Origin: Nanobdellota archaeon
GTDB lineage: Archaea > Nanoarchaeota > Nanoarchaeia > Woesearchaeales > GW2011-AR9
Direction of reading: 5' to 3'
NCBI GenBank assembly: GCA_002687775.1
Contig: NZBF01000010.1
Location: forward strand, 11,015-75,014
DNA: 64,000 nucleotides
The position numbers and the translations under genes are program-made. Shown piece after piece: positions 34,811 through 43,354 of this stretch; position 1 is the stretch's first letter, and each line of letters begins with the position of its first letter. The notes under the pieces are model-generated. The model saw nothing but the letters and a program-made list of their open reading frames with translations. It ran no database searches and had not been told where the DNA came from.

Positions 34811-35305
34811 TTAGATAATCCTCCCAATGTGATATTTTATTGCTGAGAGTACCCAAAGTAAAATGGTTAGTAATACGAATTTTATGAAAAGCCAAAAACA
34901 AGGTTCTCCAGGTAAAGTGAAGAGTGCATAGAATACTGCTGCTACTGGCAAGCCGATGAGTAAGAGTGAAATAGCTGTTCCATACCCAGCACCAATGCCT
35001 AAGAGAATTCCAGTTGGCATAAATATCGCTGTAACAATGGCTAGAATTGCAGCAACAATGCCCGCTTGCCCACGATTAAAAAGTTTGAATTGTTTAGCGC
35101 CTGTTAACACTGCAAAGAAAACAGTGAAGATTAACAGACCAATAAGTAATCTCAAAAAGCCAGCAACAATACTTGCATCAGAAAATCCTAGGAATGATAA
35201 ATTGCCAAAAGAAATTATTCTTCTCCACACATTGTCAAAAACGTTTGCTAGTGCAAAAGGAATAGTAAGTAAGAAAAGAAAAATGATGCTTAATTTCTTC
35301 GACAT
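34811..35305 (-). CDS. Small multi-pass membrane protein, cassette copy 2
   Basis: A 164-aa paralogue of the gene at 33347, alignable without gaps along its whole length. It has a signal-like first helix (P-F-A-L-A-N) and four further hydrophobic segments. A minus-strand TATA box (CTTTTAAATACG, about 35325-35336) lies between it and the upstream cassette. Its stop is one base before the start of its partner. Confidence 0.72.
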   Translation of the reverse strand: MSKKLSIIFLFLLTIPFALANVFDNVWRRIISFGNLSFLGFSDASIVAGFLRLLIGLLIFTVFFAVLTGAKQFKLFNRGQAGIVAAILAIVTAIFMPTGILLGIGAGYGTAISLLLIGLPVAAVFYALFTLPGEPCFWLFIKFVLLTILLWVLSAIKYHIGRII

Positions 35306-35336
35306 CGTATGAGAACAGCAAGTACGTATTTAAAAG

Positions 35337-35945
35337 TTACTTCTGCAACGCTTCTAGGTTAAGAATATCTCTCGTTATTAGTACAAGTAGGCTGGAACAA
35401 TTTTTAACTTTCTTGCCAGCTTCCTTCCAATCTTTCTTCCCAACGGCAGTTTCCAATTCAACATAGTCAGCAGTTAACCCTGTAAGATTTTTGCTAAGTT
35501 CTTTGTGAGCACTTGTCAACTTAGCTTTCTCTGAGACATCACCACCTGCGTTAACTTCTTTTGAAACCGAATCCATGAACGCTCGCATCTCGTTCTCTTT
35601 CTCAATTTCTTCACGACCCTTCGCAAGTAGTTTAGCAATCTTGCCTAAATTTCTTGTAGTTGCACCGCCTGAAGCACTTCCACCAATAGTTTTGTCAATG
35701 TCAGCCAGAATTTTCTTCAAATCTTTATCATATCGGTACATTTTAGACACAGCCCTTCTAGCTTTCCGCCAAGATTTCTTTCCTTCCTTAATCTTTTCAC
35801 CAGCTGCTTCTAAACTAACTTCAGCATCAGCTGCACCGGGACCCATTAAGAATCGGATAATGTTGTACGCAATTAAAATACCAATTATAGTAATACCATA
35901 ATTCACAAAGTTCAGGTATGCCACTGCTATTTGTTCTAATGTCAT
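35337..35945 (-). CDS. Membrane-anchored helical protein, cassette copy 3
   Basis: A 202-aa protein with one N-terminal helix (Y-G-I-T-I-I-G-I-L-I-A-Y-N-I-I-R-F-L-M-G) and a long charged, helical cytoplasmic portion. Position, size and topology match the second gene of the other two cassettes, although the sequence has diverged. It starts one base after its membrane partner stops. Confidence 0.68.
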   Translation of the reverse strand: MTLEQIAVAYLNFVNYGITIIGILIAYNIIRFLMGPGAADAEVSLEAAGEKIKEGKKSWRKARRAVSKMYRYDKDLKKILADIDKTIGGSASGGATTRNLGKIAKLLAKGREEIEKENEMRAFMDSVSKEVNAGGDVSEKAKLTSAHKELSKNLTGLTADYVELETAVGKKDWKEAGKKVKNCSSLLVLITRDILNLEALQK

Positions 35946-35946
35946 C

Positions 35947-36444
35947 TTAAATTATTGCTAGCGCGTGAGTGCGCACCCCCATTAAAATCCATAGTAAGAT
36001 TGTCAATATAACGATACGTAAAGCTATACCCCCACGCGAAGTTCCAGGAATTCTCCAAATCAAATAGAGACCACCAACGACTGGTAAACCGATTAATGCA
36101 ATACTGAAAAATGTTGCATATGCTCCACCGATTCCTGCCAAGATTGATCCTGGGATAAAAATGGCTGAAATAATTGCTAATATTCCAGAAATGATTCCAG
36201 CGGTGTTTCTATTTAATACTCTCCGTCCAACTTCAAATAATATAGCGAAAATAAGTAATGCGATTAAAATACGAACAAAAGCGACAAGACCGTTGCCTCC
36301 AGCAATTCCAAGAAATTTTAAAGATCCAATGTCAAGAATTTTTTGCCAGATGTTTGGAAATGCACCACCTGGTGCACAAGATGTAACAAATAAAGTGAAT
36401 AATGAGAGAATACTCGTATACACCCAACTTTTTTTAACATCCAT
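35947..36444 (-). CDS. Small multi-pass membrane protein, cassette copy 3 (divergent)
   Basis: A 165-aa protein sharing the core W-x-x-I-x-x-I-G-x-L-x-F-L-G, I-F-I-P-G-S-I-L-A-G-I-G and I-L-T-I-L-L-W-I-L with the other two. Its first helix ends V-T-S-C-A, so it may be lipidated. A TATA box (TTTATATAC, about 36465-36474) lies about 25 bases upstream. It heads the cassette furthest upstream and is probably the oldest branch. Confidence 0.7.
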   Translation of the reverse strand: MDVKKSWVYTSILSLFTLFVTSCAPGGAFPNIWQKILDIGSLKFLGIAGGNGLVAFVRILIALLIFAILFEVGRRVLNRNTAGIISGILAIISAIFIPGSILAGIGGAYATFFSIALIGLPVVGGLYLIWRIPGTSRGGIALRIVILTILLWILMGVRTHALAII

Positions 36445-36524
36445 TCATGAAAGTAATTATTCTGAGTATATAAAGTTTTCTCTGGTGTGAAAATTGTATT
36501 GTTGTAGTTTTTTATTATAATGAG

Positions 36525-36633
36525 TTGCATAACTGGGGCACGGCGCGGTTATGAGCTTCACTTTGTTCGCTCATGCGCCTCGACTCCAAACATCATATTT
36601 ATTATTACAGTCGTCAGGGCCCCCAGTATGCAA
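36525..36633. ncRNA. Structured intergenic element before eS19
   Basis: TTGCAT and ACTGGGG pair with CCCCAGT and ATGCAA to give a 13-bp closing stem with one bulge. Inside, GGCGC...ATGAGC pairs with GCTCAT-GCGCC. The inner sequence around CTTCACTTTGTTCGCTCA resembles that of the element at 47407-47513. No reading frame is convincing, and the strand is not clear because neither side has a well-spaced TATA box. Confidence 0.45.
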
Positions 36634-36668
36634 ATGCTTTATTTTCTATTATCCCATTCTTGTAGGAA

Positions 36669-36678
36669 CTTTTATAAA
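36669..36678 (+). promoter_or_regulatory. TATA box for the eS19-eL39-eL31 operon
   Basis: TTTTATAAATAA lies about 28 bases before the eS19 ATG at 36702. Confidence 0.55.
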
Positions 36679-36701
36679 TAACCTCAAATCCTGACCAAGA
36701 T

Positions 36702-37304
36702 ATGGCAAATATACTAAGAACAGATCCGCAAGCGTTCATTACTTCATTAGCGGATGCATTAAAGAAGGAAAAATTAGTCACACCAGTTGAATGGAGTGTT
36801 TATGTTAAAACGGGACATCACAAGCAAAGACAACCAGATAGTAACGATTGGTGGTACGCACGTGCATCAGCTATCTTACGTAGTATCTATAGGTTAGGTC
36901 CAATTGGTACGCAGAAGTTACGTACCAAGTTTGGTGGGAATAAAAACCGAGGTCATAGGCCGAATAAACAATTCAAAGCATCAGGTTCTATTATTAGAAA
37001 AATATTACAACAACTTGAAACATCTGGTATGATTAAACAAGTTGAGAAAGGTGTCCATAAAGGACGTATCATTACTGCAAAAGGAGAAGCGTTCATGAAT
37101 GATATTGCTAAACGATTAAATCCTGACAGTGAGAAAGTTGTTAAGAAAGTGAAGAAAGCGAAGGTTCAGAAGAAAGTTGAAAAGACTGAAGTAAAAGAAG
37201 AAGCTAAAGTTGAAGAAAAAACTGAACCTGAAGTGACAGCGCCTGAAGTTGAAGAAAAAACTGAAGTTGTTGAAACAAAACCTGTTGAGGTTGCAGCGGA
37301 ATAA
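36702..37304 (+). CDS. rps19e: Ribosomal protein eS19 with acidic C-terminal extension
   Basis: A 200-aa protein. Residues 1-147 are a normal eS19 (P-V-E-W-S-V-Y-V-K-T-G, W-W-Y-A-R-A-S-A-I-L-R, Y-R-L-G-P-I-G, K-A-S-G-S-I-I-R-K-I-L-Q-Q-L-E). The last 50 residues are a Lys-rich then Glu/Val/Thr-rich tail not seen in most archaeal homologues. It leads the eS19-eL39-eL31 operon. Confidence 0.93.
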   Translation: MANILRTDPQAFITSLADALKKEKLVTPVEWSVYVKTGHHKQRQPDSNDWWYARASAILRSIYRLGPIGTQKLRTKFGGNKNRGHRPNKQFKASGSIIRKILQQLETSGMIKQVEKGVHKGRIITAKGEAFMNDIAKRLNPDSEKVVKKVKKAKVQKKVEKTEVKEEAKVEEKTEPEVTAPEVEEKTEVVETKPVEVAAE

Positions 37305-37382
37305 AATGGAGGAAAGCTATTGTCATATGGGACTGAACGAAGTGAATGTCGCATCACCTTTGATGATAACTTTGTAAAAGTT

Positions 37383-37556
37383 ATGGCTAGAAATAAACAT
37401 CCAGCAAAAAAGAAGAGATTAATCAAGAAGTCTGATCAAACAAAATGGGCACCGTTCTGGACAGTGTTTAAAATTTACGGTGCTGGACGTCGAGTACATC
37501 CAAGCAGACATACTGAAATTAAGAGAACATGGCGAAGAGGTAACACGAAAGTATAA
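37383..37556 (+). CDS. rpl39e: Ribosomal protein eL39
   Basis: A 57-aa protein from the ATG at 37383 (M-A-R-N-K-H-P-A-K-K-K-R-L). The family core is W-A-P-F-W-T-V-F-K and the basic R-R-x-H-P-S-R-H-x-x-I-K-R-T-W-R-R. eL39 lines the exit tunnel. The 78 bases upstream after eS19 contain a GGAGGA, then AACTTT-GTA-AAAGTT, a small hairpin that ends exactly at the ATG. The frame is open further upstream but that part is not eL39-like. Confidence 0.9.
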   Translation: MARNKHPAKKKRLIKKSDQTKWAPFWTVFKIYGAGRRVHPSRHTEIKRTWRRGNTKV

Positions 37557-38131
37557 TGGCAAAGAAAACTGAAGCTAAAATTCTTGAACGAACCTACACT
37601 GTTCCTTTACGTAGAGAATTCCGAAAAGTTCCTATTTATCAAAGAACTCCTAAAGCTATCAAAGCGTTAAGACAATTTCTTGCTAAACATATGAAATCTG
37701 AAAACATTTCATTAGGCAAAAAGTTAAATTTAGAGTTATGGAAACATGGTATAAGAAATCCCCCAGGTAAAGTTAAAGTAACTGTTACCAAAGAAGATGA
37801 TAAAGTTAAAGCAGAATTATTCGGACATGCATTGGAAGAAAAAGTTGCTACTGTTAAACCGAGTGTTGAAGATACTGTTAAAGAAAAAGCTTTACCTGAA
37901 ATGAAAGAGGAAAGTCTTGAAGAGAAAAAAGTTGAAGCTGTTGAGCAGGAAATCAAAGAGGAAGTTAAAGAAGAATTAAAAGAAGCTGGTATGAAAGAAG
38001 AAGTGGCTGAAAAAGTAGCAGAAGAAGTTAAAGAAGAATCTGAAGATGTTGCTAAAGAAGTTGTAGCCGAGCAAGCAGAAGCAAAAGAACCGCAAGCTGA
38101 AGAACCTGTTATTGAAGAAAAATCTCAATAA
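37556..38131 (+). CDS. rpl31e: Ribosomal protein eL31 with long acidic helical extension
   Basis: A 191-aa protein. Residues 1-95 are eL31 (E-R-T-Y-T-V-P-L-R, P-K-A-I-K-A-L-R-Q-F-L-A-K-H-M, G-I-R-N-P-P). The remainder is a Glu/Lys-rich helical tail. A 45-residue block, from V-E-A-V-E-Q-E-I-K to D-V-A-K-E-V-V, is almost identical to a block in the uL22 tail (51116-52000). eL31 and uL22 both border the polypeptide exit. The start overlaps the eL39 stop by one base. Confidence 0.92.
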   Translation: MAKKTEAKILERTYTVPLRREFRKVPIYQRTPKAIKALRQFLAKHMKSENISLGKKLNLELWKHGIRNPPGKVKVTVTKEDDKVKAELFGHALEEKVATVKPSVEDTVKEKALPEMKEESLEEKKVEAVEQEIKEEVKEELKEAGMKEEVAEKVAEEVKEESEDVAKEVVAEQAEAKEPQAEEPVIEEKSQ

Positions 38132-38173
38132 TTTCTCCTAAAAGTATTTAAAGTATAATTCCATTCTTATTTC

Positions 38174-39034
38174 ATGAACGCGTTAGCACATGCAGAGTTG
38201 GCACTGAAAGCTTTCAAGAACGAGAAATTATCACGAGAGCAGAAAGATCAATTAATAGTAGGTACTATCATACCAGACGTTCCGTGGGTAGCTTCGATAG
38301 ATCATCACAGAACTCATACTGAAGGATTACAATTTCTTAATACATTACCACAAGAATATTTCCCGTTCGGAGCTGGCGTTGTGTTACACGGTGAACGGCC
38401 AGCTGGTGTTGATCATTTTTCTCATCATTACAAGGAAGGATATGTACACAGGAAACGTGACAAGGTGTTGAAAAAAATAAGGAAATTTAAACAGTACTGG
38501 AGGGGAGTCAGTCCGAATTTAGCTGCACACGTAATGACAGAATTTTCTGTTGATTATTTCTTAGCGAAAAAGAGAGTGATTAATAGAGTAAGCAGAGCAT
38601 TCAAAAATAAAAAAATTCACAAACCAACAAAACTATTCTGGAAACATTTCAAAATACCTAATGATATGCACCAACATTTTGCAAGTAAACACGTACATAA
38701 ATTTTTCCACACTTTCAGAACACAAGAATCGTTAAGTGAGATGTGGTCATATTTCATGTTCTTTAAGTCCAAAGGAAAAGTGAAAATATGTACTATGTGG
38801 GATAAGATGAAATTGGTTGCTCAGTTGGGCGCTCATACTTTGCAGCATAAATTTCGAAGACAACGAGGAATTGAAGACATGTTCAGTGACGTGCAGAGTG
38901 AAGTTGAAAAAGATTACAAAGAATTCATGTCGGATACACAGGAAAAATTAATTGCTTTAAAAGAAGAGTTGTATCAAAAAAAACCGTTTCAGATAGTTCC
39001 AAAGAAGATGCACAAAGCACAGTACTTAACGTAG
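38174..39034 (+). CDS. His-rich hydrolase-like protein, possibly zinc-dependent phospholipase C-like
   Basis: A 286-aa soluble protein. H-A-E-L-A at the start, I-I-P-D-V-P near residue 37, D-H-H-R-T-H-T-E, G-V-D-H-F-S-H-H-Y and A-A-H-V-M-T-E-F-S-V-D-Y form a spaced set of His/Asp residues like those of helical zinc enzymes of the phospholipase C/P1 or HD-like type. Family assignment is tentative. A TATA-like GTATTTAAAG (38143-38152) lies upstream; it follows eL31 by 42 bases. Confidence 0.55.
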   Translation: MNALAHAELALKAFKNEKLSREQKDQLIVGTIIPDVPWVASIDHHRTHTEGLQFLNTLPQEYFPFGAGVVLHGERPAGVDHFSHHYKEGYVHRKRDKVLKKIRKFKQYWRGVSPNLAAHVMTEFSVDYFLAKKRVINRVSRAFKNKKIHKPTKLFWKHFKIPNDMHQHFASKHVHKFFHTFRTQESLSEMWSYFMFFKSKGKVKICTMWDKMKLVAQLGAHTLQHKFRRQRGIEDMFSDVQSEVEKDYKEFMSDTQEKLIALKEELYQKKPFQIVPKKMHKAQYLT

Positions 39035-39065
39035 AATTTATATATTTCTTTCAAGTAATTGTAGT

Positions 39066-39902
39066 ATGGCTGTAATAGGTGTTGATGTTGGTGCAACAAA
39101 GATAGACGTTGGGTTGGTTAGGAATAAGAAACTTCACAGAATTATTTCTGAACCATTGAATTCAAAAGGTACGCAAAGCGAAGTGATTTCTCAAATAGTT
39201 GGATTGATTGAAAAACAACTTACGAAATCTGTGAAAGCTATTGGTATTGGCGTACCAGCCATTGTTGAAAATGGAGTACTATTTGAAGCAGTCAACATTA
39301 AGTCATGGAAGAAAGTTAATTTAAAAAAAATTCTTGAGAAGAAATTTCATGTTCCCATTTTTGTAAACAATGATGCTAATTGTTTCACTCTGGGAGAAAA
39401 ATATTTTGGGAAAGGGAACAAGCAAAGTAGTGTGGTGGGGATTACACTCGGGACTGGATTTGGGGGTGGCATAGTTACTGACGGAAAATTGTACAACGGA
39501 AATACTGGTTCCGCTGGAGAATTTGGACAAATTTTGTACCTAGGTAAGGACGTTGAGTATTACTGTTCAGGGAGATATTTTGAAAGAGAATATAAGAAAA
39601 GTGGGAAAGAGTTGTTTGAACTTGCAAAAAAGGGAAATAGGAAAGCGCTTCAGGCATTTTCTTCATTTGGAGCGCATATTGGAAAAGCGTTATCAATAGT
39701 TGTCAATTCTGTAGATCCTGAAATTATCATTCTGGGAGGTTCTATTTCAAAATCATTTCCTTTCTTTAAATCTTCAATGATGAAATCTCTTGAACCTCAT
39801 GTATACAATAAGAGTTTTTCACGATTGAAAGTGAAACAGGCCAAAGTAAAACATGTATCTGTTCTTGGTGCTGCCTCATTGTATTACGATTCTTTACAGT
39901 AA
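39066..39902 (+). CDS. ROK-family sugar kinase
   Basis: A 278-aa ASKHA-fold kinase. The phosphate-1 motif is G-V-D-V-G-A-T-K-I-D (4-13), the sugar-binding N-N-D-A-N-C near 101-106, the phosphate-2 motif G-I-T-L-G-T-G-F-G-G-G-I, and G-S-A-G-E-F-G follows. The usual ROK zinc motif C-x-C-G-x-x-G-C is reduced to a single Cys in Y-C-S-G-R-Y. It could phosphorylate glucose, ManNAc or a related sugar. TATA box TTTATATATTT (39038-39048). Confidence 0.85.
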   Translation: MAVIGVDVGATKIDVGLVRNKKLHRIISEPLNSKGTQSEVISQIVGLIEKQLTKSVKAIGIGVPAIVENGVLFEAVNIKSWKKVNLKKILEKKFHVPIFVNNDANCFTLGEKYFGKGNKQSSVVGITLGTGFGGGIVTDGKLYNGNTGSAGEFGQILYLGKDVEYYCSGRYFEREYKKSGKELFELAKKGNRKALQAFSSFGAHIGKALSIVVNSVDPEIIILGGSISKSFPFFKSSMMKSLEPHVYNKSFSRLKVKQAKVKHVSVLGAASLYYDSLQ

Positions 39903-39934
39903 TCTTAAAAATACTGTCTTATTCTAGAGAAAAA

Positions 39935-40849
39935 ATGAAAAGTAAAATTGTTGTATTACATGATGTCAAAGAGCAAGACAAGCCAGAGTTGTCAACTGAA
40001 GAATTGATGAATTATGGAATCATATTAGTGGATAAACCAAAAGGACCCACTTCTCACCAAGTTTCTGATATGGTAAAGAAAGCTTTGGGCATCGGTAAAG
40101 CAGGTCACTCAGGAACGTTAGACCCTGCAGTTACTGGATTGCTTCCTGTTGCGCTTGGGAGGGCAACACGAATAGTACAATTCTTACTCAAAGCACCAAA
40201 AGAATACATCGGAATCATGCATTTTCATAATGAAATTGATGAGCAAAAGTTAAGAAAAGTTGTTGATAAATTTACTGGAAAAATAATTCAATTGCCTCCG
40301 GTGAAAAGTGCAGTCAAACGTGCCAAGAGAACTCGTGAAATATATGAATTGGACATTATAGAAATTAAGGAGAAAGATGTATTATTCAGAGTTAATTGTC
40401 AAGCTGGAACATACATCCGAAAATTGGTGCATGACATTGGTGAAGAATTAGATGGTGCACACATGGCAGAATTGCGAAGAACTAAAGTGGGACCGTTTAG
40501 TAAAATGATGGCTTCAGTGCAAGATGTTAAAGATGCAAAGACATTATCCGAAGAGGGCAATGATAAATTGTTACGGCATATCATTTTACCCATTGAACGA
40601 GCCGTGGAATTATTGCCAAAAGTTTGGATTTTAGATTCTGCGATTGAAAGTGTCACACATGGAAGAGATGTTGCCATTCCTGGGATTGTGAAATTGAATC
40701 ATTTTAATGAAAAGGAAACAGTTGCAATAATGAATATGAAAAATGAATTAGTGGCAGCAGGAACAGCGGAAATGCATACAGGAAACATTAAAAGAAATGA
40801 TAAAGGTATTGCGATTATAGTAGAAAAAGTATTCATGACACAGCAATAG
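39935..40849 (+). CDS. cbf5: tRNA/rRNA pseudouridine synthase Cbf5 (TruB family)
   Basis: A 304-aa protein, the catalytic subunit of H/ACA guide RNPs. The catalytic Asp lies in H-S-G-T-L-D-P-A-V-T-G; V-D-K-P-K-G-P-T-S-H, Q-A-G-T-Y-I-R-K-L-V-H-D-I-G and a C-terminal PUA domain (from about residue 220, V-W-I-L-D-S-A) are present. Cbf5 with fibrillarin and Nop5 nearby implies both H/ACA and C/D guide RNAs in this organism. The 3' end overlaps the convergent propeller gene by 17 bases. Confidence 0.92.
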   Translation: MKSKIVVLHDVKEQDKPELSTEELMNYGIILVDKPKGPTSHQVSDMVKKALGIGKAGHSGTLDPAVTGLLPVALGRATRIVQFLLKAPKEYIGIMHFHNEIDEQKLRKVVDKFTGKIIQLPPVKSAVKRAKRTREIYELDIIEIKEKDVLFRVNCQAGTYIRKLVHDIGEELDGAHMAELRRTKVGPFSKMMASVQDVKDAKTLSEEGNDKLLRHIILPIERAVELLPKVWILDSAIESVTHGRDVAIPGIVKLNHFNEKETVAIMNMKNELVAAGTAEMHTGNIKRNDKGIAIIVEKVFMTQQ

Positions 40850-41885
40850 AACGGAGATGAAATCCTGTATTACTTATCTGAGAATCCCATGTTGTACCGC
40901 CATCAGTGGTTTGGAAAATTCTACCATTCTGGCCAACTACCCAACCAGTAGTTTTATCAACAAATTGAATATCATACAAATCTGAATCAACACTAACATA
41001 TTGAGATAACCAACTACCACCATTAGAATGTAAAATTATTCCCCTCTCTCCAGTAGCCCAACCATTTTTTCGATCAACAAATGACACACCATACAAATCT
41101 TTAGGTGTTCCACTTTCCTGAGAAGTCCAAGTATTTCCATCTTCTGTTTTAAGAATAACGCCGTTACTTCCAACAATCCATCCAAGAGTTGATGAGAAGA
41201 ACGTTGCGGAATGTAAATTAAAGATTGTATTACTTTCCTGCATGCGCCAACTTTTTCCAGTATCGCTTGTCTTTAATATTGTTCCACGATCACCTAATAC
41301 CCAACCAACATTATCTTCCGTAAATATGATAAAGTTCAGTGGGTCAGAGGAAGGTGTCTGAATCATTCCCCAGGAAGTTCCACTATCAGTTGTGTGAAGA
41401 ATTCTTCCATCGTCACTTGTAATCCATCCATTGTTTTCGTCTGTGAAATACACCGAACGTAATATTTCACCCGTACCACTTACTTGAGGTTGCCAATCTA
41501 CTCCGTTAATAGTGTGAAATATTTTACCATTACTGCCAACTGCCCAACCAATTTTTTCGTCCAGAAAGTACGTACCGTAAAAATCGGTGTTTGTATCCCA
41601 ATCACCATGAAGTATCCAATTTTCTCCACCATCATACGTATGAGCAATAGTCCCACGAAACCCTACACCATGTAATGTTCTATTTTCAAGAAATATTGTT
41701 GGAAGAGGTTCTTCTACCACGGGAATGTCTGTTGGTTCAATTTCAACGGGTTCAGGTTCCTGCGTAAAAATATCGTCCGTCGGTGGAAGCTGTTCAATTG
41801 AAGGTGCAGACTTGTTAGGTGTTTGTTCAATTGGTGCTACGCATGCAACAAGAAAAATGCATAAGATGAAGAGGACTTTTTTCAT
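40833..41885 (-). CDS. Ycf48/HCF136-like beta-propeller lipoprotein
   Basis: A 350-aa protein. A signal M-K-K-V-L-F-I-L-C-I-F-L-V-A-C has a lipobox, and a Pro/Glu-rich stalk reaches residue 65. Six or seven repeats follow with the pattern G-W-x-V-G-x-x-G-x-I-x-x-T-x-D-G-G-x-x-W, the BNR/Ycf48 propeller signature. It is surface anchored by inference. A TATA box (TTTATATAG, about 41909-41917) overlaps the stop of the convergent-side phosphoesterase gene. Confidence 0.88.
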   Translation of the reverse strand: MKKVLFILCIFLVACVAPIEQTPNKSAPSIEQLPPTDDIFTQEPEPVEIEPTDIPVVEEPLPTIFLENRTLHGVGFRGTIAHTYDGGENWILHGDWDTNTDFYGTYFLDEKIGWAVGSNGKIFHTINGVDWQPQVSGTGEILRSVYFTDENNGWITSDDGRILHTTDSGTSWGMIQTPSSDPLNFIIFTEDNVGWVLGDRGTILKTSDTGKSWRMQESNTIFNLHSATFFSSTLGWIVGSNGVILKTEDGNTWTSQESGTPKDLYGVSFVDRKNGWATGERGIILHSNGGSWLSQYVSVDSDLYDIQFVDKTTGWVVGQNGRIFQTTDGGTTWDSQISNTGFHLRSIAVS

Positions 41886-41916
41886 ATGATTTTGATACAG
41901 GTTTTCCTATATAAAA

Positions 41917-42513
41917 TTATCCGATTTCTATAACCATACCTTCCCAGCAAGGATTGATAAACATAGTGTCGTCAATCTTTTGCTTAATTCCCATCGTTTC
42001 ATGGAGATGGCCAGAAATTGCTAAAAGAGGTTTCGTTCGGTGAATAAAATCTCGGTAATCCTTATTACCCACATGTCGCCCGTCTATAACATCAATTTTG
42101 GTTCCATTTGCTGGTCCGTGAGTTGTTAGAACTACTTTTTTATCTTTAAATTGTGTTCTCCATTTCCTTGCGATTTTTCTAAATTCTTGATCTTTCAAAG
42201 AAAAACCGTCGCCACCGTAGCCGAGGAAAATAATGTTTTTAAATTTGTAATGTGTTTTGTGCAAGAAAGTAATGTGAGAAGATTTTTTTGCAAGTTCTTC
42301 AACTTGTTCTGGTGATTCATGGTTACCATGGATAATTAACACAGGTTTACCAATGGTATCAAGTTGATTCATTATTTTTTTCATACCACTGCCCATACTA
42401 GTAAAATCTCCAGCGCACACGATGATGTCAATTTCTTTACTTTTTGCTCGTTTGATGAGTTTCTTAAGAATAGTATAATCTTCATGTAAATCAGAGAAGG
42501 CTAAAAGTTTCAT
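41917..42513 (-). CDS. Metallophosphoesterase (small calcineurin-like)
   Basis: A 198-aa protein with the full motif set: F-S-D-L-H-E-D (6-12), C-A-G-D-F (33-37), H-G-N-H-E (61-65), T-T-H-G-P-A and S-G-H-L-H-E. It follows eS1 by 14 bases in the same direction, so they probably share a transcript. A nucleotide or phosphoprotein substrate cannot be told apart. Confidence 0.88.
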   Translation of the reverse strand: MKLLAFSDLHEDYTILKKLIKRAKSKEIDIIVCAGDFTSMGSGMKKIMNQLDTIGKPVLIIHGNHESPEQVEELAKKSSHITFLHKTHYKFKNIIFLGYGGDGFSLKDQEFRKIARKWRTQFKDKKVVLTTHGPANGTKIDVIDGRHVGNKDYRDFIHRTKPLLAISGHLHETMGIKQKIDDTMFINPCWEGMVIEIG

Positions 42514-42527
42514 TGGAAAAGGGATAC

Positions 42528-43253
42528 TTATTGTTCTGGTGTTGCTTCAGGAGTTGCAACGTCGGCTGGAACTGTTTCTTGTACAGTTTCAGATTCTTCG
42601 GGAGTTTCAACTTTAGCTACTTCAGGTACAGTTTCAGATTCAACCGGGGTTTCCTTTGGCTCTGCTACTTTCTGTGAACCCTTCACCCGTGAAACCACAC
42701 GGAATGATACTTCACGAATTGGATATATTTTTGATAACTTCTTTTTCAATTCACTTTGAATTGAATATCCAATTATTTTGTTTACCAAATCGTCAAATGA
42801 ATGGTTAGCAACATGATTTTTCATTAATTCCATTAATGCCAAACGAATTGCTTTTCTTACAGACCGTGAAGTATTATGCAATGTAACAGCCAGAACTTTT
42901 AACAGCACATCGCTTCCGTCTTTCGATTTGAATGTATACAATTCATCGATCCGGTCAACGCCTTTCCGTACCATTCTTTTTACAAGAGTATTTGAAAGTG
43001 TGTAGCCAAGTAATGATGTTTGCAATCTGTTATCCTTCAAGTTAGAAATGGTAAATGTTAAAGAAACATTTTGATCTTTTACGTTACCCGTAATATCTCT
43101 TAAGTTGCTTTGAACAGTTCTGTTTAGACCGTTCTCTGCTTGAACGACGTAAATTTCTCCTATTTCCTTATTTCCGAATGATTTCGGAGCCATGATCGGT
43201 ACCCAAGATTTTTTCTTGACTTTCAATCGAGCACTTGTTCTCTTCTTTGCCAT
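42528..43253 (-). CDS. rps3ae: Ribosomal protein eS1 (S3Ae) with acidic tail
   Basis: A 241-aa protein from the ATG at 43253 (M-A-K-K-R-T-S-A-R-L-K-V-K-K-K-S-W), with CTTTTTAAAG about 25 bases upstream supporting that start. The core matches eS1 (W-V-P-I-M-A-P, G-R-x-type beta repeats, V-R-K-A-I-R-L-A-L). About 45 residues of Pro/Glu/Thr/Val-rich tail follow V-S-R-V-K-G-S-Q-K. Confidence 0.9.
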   Translation of the reverse strand: MAKKRTSARLKVKKKSWVPIMAPKSFGNKEIGEIYVVQAENGLNRTVQSNLRDITGNVKDQNVSLTFTISNLKDNRLQTSLLGYTLSNTLVKRMVRKGVDRIDELYTFKSKDGSDVLLKVLAVTLHNTSRSVRKAIRLALMELMKNHVANHSFDDLVNKIIGYSIQSELKKKLSKIYPIREVSFRVVSRVKGSQKVAEPKETPVESETVPEVAKVETPEESETVQETVPADVATPEATPEQ

Positions 43254-43354
43254 TGAGAGCAAAAATCGTGGTGTCTTTAAAAAGATTGTGTATGAGATGG
43301 TAAATTGAATCGTTAAAACGAACATTTATATAATACTGAGAATTTTTGGTTTGT

